From Arthrobacter bambusae (lineage in GTDB: Bacteria > Actinomycetota > Actinomycetes > Actinomycetales > Micrococcaceae), in contig NZ_JAHHZS010000020.1 in NCBI RefSeq assembly GCF_022606295.1, positions 25,543-89,542 on the forward strand: a stretch of 64,000 nucleotides of DNA, in the 5' to 3' direction. Positions 58,098 through 64,000 of this stretch are shown here, in pieces. A program made the position numbers and the translations under genes. The stretch's first letter is position 1; each line of letters begins with the position of its first letter. Under the pieces are notes generated by a model. It was given only the letters and a program-made list of their open reading frames with translations. It searched no databases and was not told where the DNA came from.

Positions 58098-60074
58098 ATG
58101 ACTACCTTGAGCAGGCCCCCGGCTGATCCTTCGGCCCCACGGCCCGGCGGCATGGCCTCCTTGCGGACATGGCTGCTGTTCGGACTGCAGGATTCCAAAG
58201 GATCGCACCAAGGACCCGGTGCGGTGGGCGATCCCCATCTGAAGAAGCATTCATGGTGGCAGGTCATGTGCCTCACCGGTGTCGACTATTTCTCCACCCT
58301 CGGCTACCAGCCCGCCATCGCGGCCTTGGCCGCGGGAGTGATCTCCCCTTTGGCCACCATCGTCCTGGTGGCCGTCACGCTGCTCGGCGCCCTGCCCGTG
58401 TACCACCGCGTCGCCGGTGAAAGCCACCGCGGCGAGGGATCCATAGCGATGCTCGAGCGTCTCTTGCCCCGCTGGGGAGGGAAGATCCTCGTCCTTGTTC
58501 TCCTCGGGTTCGCGGCGACGGACTTCATGATCACCATGACCCTCTCGGCCGCTGACGCCACCGCACACGCGATCCAAAACCCGCTCGCCCCAGGCTGGCT
58601 GCAGGGACAGAACATCCTGGTTACTTTGTTCCTCCTCGCCCTGTTGGCCGCCGTATTCCTGCGCGGATTCAAGGAAGCCATCGGCGTGGCCGTCGTCCTC
58701 GTCGCGGTCTACCTGGGCCTCAATGTCGTGGTCGTATTCTCAACGTTTGTAGAGGTGTTCGCCCATCCGGTCGCGGTGGGCGACTGGTGGCATGCACTGT
58801 CCACTTCGCACGGAAACCCGTTCATGGTGATCGGCATCGCCCTGCTGGTGTTTCCAAAGCTCGCCTTGGGCCTGTCCGGTTTCGAGACCGGTGTCGCCGT
58901 GATGCCGCAGATCCGTGGACGTGCCTCGGACACCGAGGAGAACCCCGCCGGACGGATCAAGGGGACCCGCCGCCTCCTGACCACGGCGGCAGTCATCATG
59001 AGTTCCTTCCTGATCGCTACCAGCTTCACCACCGTTGTGCTGATTCCGGAGAAGGAGTTCCAGCCCGGCGGCCAGGCCGATGGACGCGCCCTGGCATTCC
59101 TCGCGCACCAATATCTCGGCGTCGGGTTCGGCACCGTCTATGACCTGAGCACCATCGCCATCCTGTGGTTCGCAGGCGCCTCCGCCATGGCCGGGCTGCT
59201 GAACCTGGTCCCGCGATACCTGCCACGATATGGAATGGCACCGGGCTGGGCCCGTGCGGTGCGCCCGTTGGTCCTGGTGTTCACCCTCATCGGGTTCCTG
59301 ATCACGTTCCTTTTCAACGCCGACGTCGACGCCCAAGGTGGCGCGTACGCCACCGGCGTGTTGGTGCTGATGACATCTGCCGCTGTGGCGGTGACCCTCT
59401 CGGCGCGCCGCTTGAGGCAGCGCAAGCGCACTGTCGGATTCGGGATCATCGCCGTCGTCTTTATCTACACAACGATTGCCAACATCTTCGAACGTCCCGA
59501 AGGTATCCGGATCGCCGCGATCTTCATCGTGGGGATCATCGTGATCTCGCTGCTTTCGAGGATCCGGCGCTCGTTCGAACTGCACGCCACCCACGTCCAT
59601 CTGGACCGCCAGGCGCTGGAATTCATGTCCACCAATTTGAGCGGCCCGATTGCGCTCATCGCCCACGAACCCCTCCGACTCACCGCGGAGGCCTATCGGG
59701 ACAAACTCACCTCTGCCATCGAAGTCAGCCACATTCCGGTGGATTACCAGGCGCTCTTCCTGGAAGTGATCGTGGACGATTCTTCCGACTTTGAAACCGC
59801 ACTTGAGGTCCATGGCGTGGTCCGGCACGGACACCAGATACTGGAAGTCCACGGTCCCGTGGTCCCCAACACCATCGCGTCAGTGCTGCTGCACATCCGT
59901 GACGTGACCGGCCTCATGCCGCACATCTACTTCCGCTGGACCGAAGGAAACCCCGTCATCAACCTGCTTCGCTTCCTGTTCCTCGGCGAGGGAGAGATCG
60001 CTCCGGTCACCCGCGAAGTCCTGCGTGAAGCCGAACCCGATGTCAGCCGGCGCCCGTGGGTCCACGTCGGCTGA
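58098..60074 (+). CDS. APC-superfamily permease, KimA-like potassium/amino acid transporter
   Basis: 658 residues with about 12 membrane segments in the N-terminal two thirds and a soluble C-terminal domain (about 520-658). The N-terminal transporter start [20 protein letters not shown], then [20 protein letters not shown] resembles APC-type permeases of the KimA/YdaO-like branch. ATG at 58098 follows GGAAAGGAC. Position back-to-back with the kdp operon supports a potassium uptake role (inference); amino-acid transport is the alternative. Confidence 0.82.
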   Translation: MTTLSRPPADPSAPRPGGMASLRTWLLFGLQDSKGSHQGPGAVGDPHLKKHSWWQVMCLTGVDYFSTLGYQPAIAALAAGVISPLATIVLVAVTLLGALPVYHRVAGESHRGEGSIAMLERLLPRWGGKILVLVLLGFAATDFMITMTLSAADATAHAIQNPLAPGWLQGQNILVTLFLLALLAAVFLRGFKEAIGVAVVLVAVYLGLNVVVVFSTFVEVFAHPVAVGDWWHALSTSHGNPFMVIGIALLVFPKLALGLSGFETGVAVMPQIRGRASDTEENPAGRIKGTRRLLTTAAVIMSSFLIATSFTTVVLIPEKEFQPGGQADGRALAFLAHQYLGVGFGTVYDLSTIAILWFAGASAMAGLLNLVPRYLPRYGMAPGWARAVRPLVLVFTLIGFLITFLFNADVDAQGGAYATGVLVLMTSAAVAVTLSARRLRQRKRTVGFGIIAVVFIYTTIANIFERPEGIRIAAIFIVGIIVISLLSRIRRSFELHATHVHLDRQALEFMSTNLSGPIALIAHEPLRLTAEAYRDKLTSAIEVSHIPVDYQALFLEVIVDDSSDFETALEVHGVVRHGHQILEVHGPVVPNTIASVLLHIRDVTGLMPHIYFRWTEGNPVINLLRFLFLGEGEIAPVTREVLREAEPDVSRRPWVHVG

Positions 60075-60106
60075 GTGCAGCGTAGGGGCGCCCAGGGCGG
60101 ATGCTG

Positions 60107-60343
60107 TCAGGGCCGCTCCGGCATCTCGCCGTTCGCTACCGCTTCGATCCAGTCGACCGCCTCGTCCGAGAAATGAAACCCCGAAGGCCCACTCCGACCA
60201 ACCCACCATGCATCCGAAGCAATCGGGCCGCCAGCTTGGGTGATCTCGACTACCACTTCCGGCGGAACCGCGTCGCCGTTGTTCTCGATCAGCCATTTCC
60301 GGGTAGACGGCTTCAGCTTCGACCACCAGTGCTCGATACTCAT
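60107..60343 (-). CDS. Small hypothetical protein
   Basis: 78 residues. Trp- and acid-rich, soluble: MSIEHWWSKLKPSTRKWLIE, ASDAWWVGRSGPSGFHFSDE, AVDWIEAVANGEMPERP. Short proteins of this type occur in actinobacteria without known function. No clear ribosome binding site. It is divergent from the gene at 60533 and convergent with the APC gene. Confidence 0.55.
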   Translation of the reverse strand: MSIEHWWSKLKPSTRKWLIENNGDAVPPEVVVEITQAGGPIASDAWWVGRSGPSGFHFSDEAVDWIEAVANGEMPERP

Positions 60344-60532
60344 GGCCGAAGTCTGCCATGCCTGCCGCCAATGCTCGAGGCCTAGCCGTTAAGAGAGTGC
60401 TAAATCTGCGTCCGCTGGCATATGGAAACCATTAAGACCGCAGGCGGCGGATCCTTTCGGTGATCTGATCGAGGGAGTAATTCATGGCCAGCCTGGCCGT
60501 GGACCGGTCTCTCCGAAGGAGCTGACGCAACC

Positions 60533-61165
60533 ATGAAACCCAACGGCTTTTCTCACGGAATGGCGACCGACGCCACAGTCCCGGGCATCCGTCCGAACGA
60601 TTACGTGGTGATCGATGAGGTCGGCGATTTCTCTTACTATCCGTCCGAGGCCGCCATGCTCAAAGACTTGGAATACGTAAACGAAGCATCATGCATTCTT
60701 GACCGATCCGGCAACGACTACCGCCTGGCCATGGATACGGACAGGCACCTGCATCTGGGTCCCTCATTGGGCACGGTGGAATTCAACTGGCTCCGCCAAG
60801 CGTGGACGAACAACCAGCAGAGAAACATGCAGGCCCACCCCTTGCAGCGGTTCCACGCGACAACGCCGGAAGCCCTCCTTGAGGGACTATTTGAAATGCT
60901 TTACCTCGAACAAGCCGGCAGGACCACGGACGCGCCGTGGGTCTTGGAGGTGGACGGCGAAGTAACCCACCCCGCGACTCTGCACGAAGTCAGTAGCCTC
61001 CTCACCCGCGTTGATCACCTCGAACGAGTCACGGTGCATGATCCCTTCGGCCACGAATACCGGCCAGTCCGTCACGCAGGGCATCGCTTCTTCTTTCCTG
61101 CGGCGGGGTCGGTCTATTACGTCGAGGTTGCTGGACGATCCAAGGGGAGCGGCGTCCAACGCTGA
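60533..61165 (+). CDS. Hypothetical protein
   Basis: 210 residues, soluble, of unknown family. Recognisable runs: NDYVVIDEVGDFSYYPSEAA, MDTDRHLHLGPSLGTVEFNW, VHDPFGHEYRPVRHAGHRFF. GAAGGAG sits upstream of the ATG. The C-terminus has a Tyr/Phe-rich beta pattern. Convergent with pobA. Confidence 0.6.
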   Translation: MKPNGFSHGMATDATVPGIRPNDYVVIDEVGDFSYYPSEAAMLKDLEYVNEASCILDRSGNDYRLAMDTDRHLHLGPSLGTVEFNWLRQAWTNNQQRNMQAHPLQRFHATTPEALLEGLFEMLYLEQAGRTTDAPWVLEVDGEVTHPATLHEVSSLLTRVDHLERVTVHDPFGHEYRPVRHAGHRFFFPAAGSVYYVEVAGRSKGSGVQR

Positions 61166-61236
61166 GGCACCACTACGCCGGCGGCGCCGTGGATTCGCGG
61201 GATATCCGCCGCGATTAGCCAGCCGCGTGTCGCCAG

Positions 61237-62424
61237 CTACTTCCCTGCCGGCCATCCGGTGTACGACTCAGCCAAGTATGCCTGCGCATGCCGGGAAGAG
61301 ACCACGGAGTGGAGCTCGCCGAGCTGGCGTGCGCGGCCGAAGTCGTCCGAACCGGGCGCGGTGTGCAGCATGGACGTCATCCAGTAGGAGAAGTGCTGTG
61401 CCTTCCAGACACGTTCCAGGGCACGGTCGCTGTAGGACTCGAGCTGCGCGTTGGAGCCGTTTGTGTAGACGGAATCGAGGCCTTCGAAGAGAACTTTGAC
61501 ATCATGCAGGGCCAAATTGAGCCCCTTGGCGCCCGTCGGCGGGACGGTGTGGGCAGCGTCGCCGGCCAGGAACAGGTTCCCGTGGCGCATCGGGGTGTGG
61601 ACGAAGCTGCGGAACGGCAGGACCATCTTCTCGATTACCGGCCCCTCCTTGAGCTCAAAGCCGTTTCCGTTGACGCGCCTGCGGAATTCGGACCAGATGC
61701 GCTCGTCGTCCCAATCGGCCACGTTTTCCTTGGGGTCGCATTGGAAGTACATGCGCTGCACGTTCTCAGTGCGCTGGCTGATCAGGGCGAAGCCGTTCTT
61801 GGAGTTGGCATAAATCAGTTCGTCTGAGCTCCGCGGTGCCTGGGCGAGGATGCCGAACCACGCGAAGGGGTATTCATGGAAGTACCACTTGCGGTTGGCC
61901 TCGGGGATCTGGAAGCGGCAGTGGCTGCGGGAACCGTCGGCGCCCACCAGGAAGTCCGCCTGGATTTCGAATTCCTGGCCCTCGGCGTCGGTGAACCAGA
62001 CCTTGGGTTTGCCTTCGAGGTCGTGGATGGTGGTGTCCGTGACGCTGTACCGGACGTCGCCGCCGTCGTTCTTGCGCCGTGCGGCGAGATCGAGGAAGAC
62101 CTCCGTCTGCGGGTAGAGCCACACGGATTCGCCCACGAGTTCCTTGAAGTCGATCCGGTGGCTTTCGCCGTTGAAACGCAGTTCGATCCCGTCGTGCCGG
62201 TCGCCGTCGCGCAGCACCCGGTCGGAAACACCGCTGTCCACGAGCAGGTTCACCGAGCCGTGTTCCAGGATGCCCGCACGGACTGTTTCGGCGATCTGCT
62301 GGTGGCTGCGGACCTCGATGACCGTGGATTCGATCCCCGAGGTGGCCAGCAGGTGGGAAAGCATGAGCCCGGCCGGCCCGGCGCCCATGATGGCCACTTG
62401 GGTGGTGATGATCTTGCGTGCCAT
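61237..62424 (-). CDS. pobA: 4-hydroxybenzoate 3-monooxygenase
   Basis: 395 residues, the normal length for PobA flavin hydroxylase. FAD motifs: VAIMGAGPAGLMLSHLLATS (GxGxxG), VGADGSRSHCRFQIP (DG), and FLAGDAAHTVPPTGAKGLNL (GD). It turns 4-hydroxybenzoate into protocatechuate with NADPH and O2. An IclR regulator gene lies upstream on the same strand, and the TTCCGTTCAACGGAA palindrome lies in the pobA promoter region. Confidence 0.96.
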   Translation of the reverse strand: MARKIITTQVAIMGAGPAGLMLSHLLATSGIESTVIEVRSHQQIAETVRAGILEHGSVNLLVDSGVSDRVLRDGDRHDGIELRFNGESHRIDFKELVGESVWLYPQTEVFLDLAARRKNDGGDVRYSVTDTTIHDLEGKPKVWFTDAEGQEFEIQADFLVGADGSRSHCRFQIPEANRKWYFHEYPFAWFGILAQAPRSSDELIYANSKNGFALISQRTENVQRMYFQCDPKENVADWDDERIWSEFRRRVNGNGFELKEGPVIEKMVLPFRSFVHTPMRHGNLFLAGDAAHTVPPTGAKGLNLALHDVKVLFEGLDSVYTNGSNAQLESYSDRALERVWKAQHFSYWMTSMLHTAPGSDDFGRARQLGELHSVVSSRHAQAYLAESYTGWPAGK

Positions 62425-62518
62425 GGTGTTCCTCGCTTCATTGCGGAATCGCGCCTCACGGGCTGCGGTGGTTCTGCTGACCAGTGTGACCCCCGCCGCA
62501 TGGTCGGCGTTATCCGAA

Positions 62519-62533
62519 TTCCGTTCAACGGAA
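62519..62533. promoter_or_regulatory. IclR operator in the pobA promoter
   Basis: TTCCGTTCAACGGAA, a 15-bp perfect palindrome (central base aside), lies 95 bases upstream of the pobA ATG, just beyond the iclR stop. A close relative, TTCCATTGAATGGAG, lies in front of iclR at 63315-63329. Confidence 0.6.
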
Positions 62534-62538
62534 AAAAC

Positions 62539-63291
62539 CTAGGCGTCCCGACGCTCCCCAAGTTGGCGGGCGATTCCGCGTGCCGCAGTCTGCAGCGCAG
62601 GCACCAGGGCCTGTAGGCGCATTTCCGCGAGCGGAACCACGACGCCGAGCGCGGCTACCGTGCGCCGCTTGCTGTCCGTGACCGGCACCGCGATGCCCCA
62701 CGTGTCCGGATCCACCACGCCCGCGAGCTGGGCGTACCCCTGCTGGGCGGTTTCCGCCACAAGGCGACGGACGACGTCGGCCGTCACCTTTCCCGCGGGG
62801 TCGCTGAACTGCTTGAGGTACTCGGCCTGCTGTTCCCTCGGCTGGCCAGCCATCAGTGCCAGCCCGGCCGAAGAGATGTGGACCGGCATGCGTCCAGCAA
62901 CGCGGGCGCGGTTGGCCACAGATCCCCGGCGGGACAGCCGCTCGACGAACAACGCTTCCCAGCCATCGAGCACGGCAAGGTTCACGTTCTGGTTCAGGAC
63001 CTGCTGGATGTCCTCCATGAACGGCAGGGCCGCTTGCCGTAGGGCCAGAGTTGGCGAATTCCGGTTCACGAGTTCCCACAACCGCAGGCCCAAGCGGACA
63101 CTACCCCCCGCGCCAAGCTCCAGGAGTCCGTGATCGGCGAGCTGCCGGACCAATCGATGGGCGCTTGCGAGGGGCAGGCCGGCGGTGTCCGCTAATTCGG
63201 AAAGCCGCAGCGACGTGGAGCCTTCGGGGAACGCCTCGATAATCCGGACGATGCGGTCCACCACTGAATCGCCCGATGCCGAGTTTGCCAA
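62539..63291 (-). CDS. IclR-family transcriptional regulator (pobA regulator)
   Basis: 250 residues. N-terminal winged HTH: VDRIVRIIEAFPEGSTSLRL, SELADTAGLPLASAHRLVRQ, LADHGLLELGAGGSVRLG. The C-terminal effector domain shows TRARVAGRMPVHISSAGLAL-like NRARVAGRMPVHISSAGLAL and GYAQLAGVVDPDTWGIAVPV. TTG start at 63291 with GAAGG upstream. It likely responds to 4-hydroxybenzoate or protocatechuate. Paired palindromes in front of pobA and itself suggest control of both. Confidence 0.92.
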   Translation of the reverse strand: MANSASGDSVVDRIVRIIEAFPEGSTSLRLSELADTAGLPLASAHRLVRQLADHGLLELGAGGSVRLGLRLWELVNRNSPTLALRQAALPFMEDIQQVLNQNVNLAVLDGWEALFVERLSRRGSVANRARVAGRMPVHISSAGLALMAGQPREQQAEYLKQFSDPAGKVTADVVRRLVAETAQQGYAQLAGVVDPDTWGIAVPVTDSKRRTVAALGVVVPLAEMRLQALVPALQTAARGIARQLGERRDA

Positions 63292-63314
63292 TGCGCCTTC
63301 ACCGCTTCCATGTA

Positions 63315-63329
63315 TTCCATTGAATGGAG
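63315..63329. promoter_or_regulatory. IclR autoregulatory site
   Basis: TTCCATTGAATGGAG is a 15-bp near-palindrome 24 bases upstream of the IclR start, sharing TTCC-TTGAA-GGA with the pobA site at 62519-62533 (minus strand). Confidence 0.55.
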
Positions 63330-63336
63330 CACTAGC

Positions 63337-63900
63337 TTAGACCGGCTCAGGCGCATCCGCTGATCCGTCCTTGGTTTCCCGCCGCGAGATCTCCAAGCCG
63401 ATCGCGTCGTAGTGAGCCAGCACTACCGGAGAGGCAGCTGTGCCGGGCTGGTCCAGCAGGCCGAAGGCGAAATCGCTCGCGGCAAGAAGTTCTTCATCGG
63501 AGCATTTGTCCAACGGCTGGAGTCCTGACGCATCGATCGAGGCAGTGAACTCGCCGGCGATCTCGATCGATTTCACTCCCGTTGCGGCCCCGAGTGGGAA
63601 ACCGGCAGGCCTCTCCGTGAATTCCAACGAAACTCCGGATCCAGTGGCGAGGCCCACTTCCGTGGTGCCGCCGTCGATCGCGTTGAGGTCATTGCGGAGT
63701 CCGGCCAAAGCCTGCGATTCGACCATCGCGGCGTGGGACAAGCCCACTCTGATGTGGGAGGTGATGCCCATTCGCCGAATCCGGCGAACGATCTGTACGA
63801 GTGCGGGCCTCGAATCTTGATTCAGGCTTCCCCGAACATCGATATCGACGGCGTCGGTGGAAACATCGAATTTAACGAGGGCGTGCAATCTACGGTCCAT
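63337..63900 (-). CDS. STAS-like hypothetical protein
   Basis: 187 residues. The first about 80 residues (FDVSTDAVDIDVRGSLNQDS, RPALVQIVRRIRRMGITSHI, VGLSHAAMVESQALAGLRND) look like a STAS/anti-anti-sigma fold; the second part has no clear family. GGAG lies eight bases before the ATG. Function unknown. Confidence 0.5.
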   Translation of the reverse strand: MDRRLHALVKFDVSTDAVDIDVRGSLNQDSRPALVQIVRRIRRMGITSHIRVGLSHAAMVESQALAGLRNDLNAIDGGTTEVGLATGSGVSLEFTERPAGFPLGAATGVKSIEIAGEFTASIDASGLQPLDKCSDEELLAASDFAFGLLDQPGTAASPVVLAHYDAIGLEISRRETKDGSADAPEPV

Positions 63901-64000
63901 AGGTACTCCAAATAAGGGTGTCTATGGCCGACGGCTCAACCTCAAGAAGGTTATCCTCTGGCACCGCCGTTGTACACCCCGCGCGTTGACTCATTGAAAA

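Noticed and set aside
1..64000. CRISPR arrays, tRNA or rRNA genes
   Set aside because: Looked for regularly spaced repeats, cloverleaf-like segments with CCA-type ends and conserved rRNA blocks; none was convincing by eye.

Overview
The window is high-GC actinobacterial DNA that looks like a chromosome segment of an Arthrobacter-type soil bacterium (Micrococcaceae; inferred from protein style and gene content, no database was searched). Supporting signs are a DUF222/HNH endonuclease, an IS256-family element, a branched-chain-type 2-oxoacid dehydrogenase operon, a 4-hydroxyphenylacetate meta-cleavage cluster, pobA with an IclR regulator, a complete kdp locus, and many genes whose start codon lies six bases after a TANNNT box with no ribosome binding site.

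Layout. 1-3600: end of alanine dehydrogenase, its terminator, a DUF222/HNH endonuclease whose stop codon lies inside the left end of an IS256-family element (2229-3581). 3604-5715: ECF sigma factor, membrane-anchored putative anti-sigma partner and a secreted or anchored repeat protein. 5852-12745: housekeeping and redox genes (Gfo/Idh oxidoreductase, TetR regulator divergent from an FMN reductase with a palindromic operator between them, DUF1801, GerMN lipoprotein, PEP mutase family enzyme, MocR-type aminotransferase with a universal stress protein, a small membrane protein behind a structured leader). 12742-18426: PAP2 phosphatase, E2, E1-beta, E1-alpha and a HisC-type aminotransferase, with a perfect 38-bp palindrome before E1-alpha. 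18517-25230: holin-like protein, a WXG100-like protein with a lipase-fold partner, purB, phosphatase, acetyltransferase, CtaG-like protein and thioesterase.

25271-34171: a 5-oxoproline operon (pxpABC, MHS-type transporter, SDR) divergent from a LysR regulator, a 73-aa small protein, then an RraA-like protein with an aspartate-type aminotransferase. 35364-44021: the homoprotocatechuate (4-HPA) meta pathway genes hpaI, hpaH, hpaD, hpaE, a GntR/FCD regulator and an unusual FAH-RraA fusion, divergent from a 639-aa flavin hydroxylase resembling 3-hydroxybenzoate 4-monooxygenase. A 66-bp palindromic repeat occurs twice nearby (34741-34806 and 38155-38220).

44094-64000: alpha/beta hydrolase, a K+-channel-like protein with a degenerate filter, a tautomerase remnant, a MarR/ABC exporter pair, the whole kdp potassium system (two small membrane peptides, kdpA, B, C, D, E) divergent from an APC/KimA-like permease, hypothetical proteins, and pobA with an IclR regulator; matching 15-bp palindromes lie in front of both pobA and iclR. 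The two flavin hydroxylases (near 42 kb and 62 kb) would both deliver protocatechuate, so the second half of the window reads as an aromatic catabolism zone interrupted by potassium homeostasis genes.
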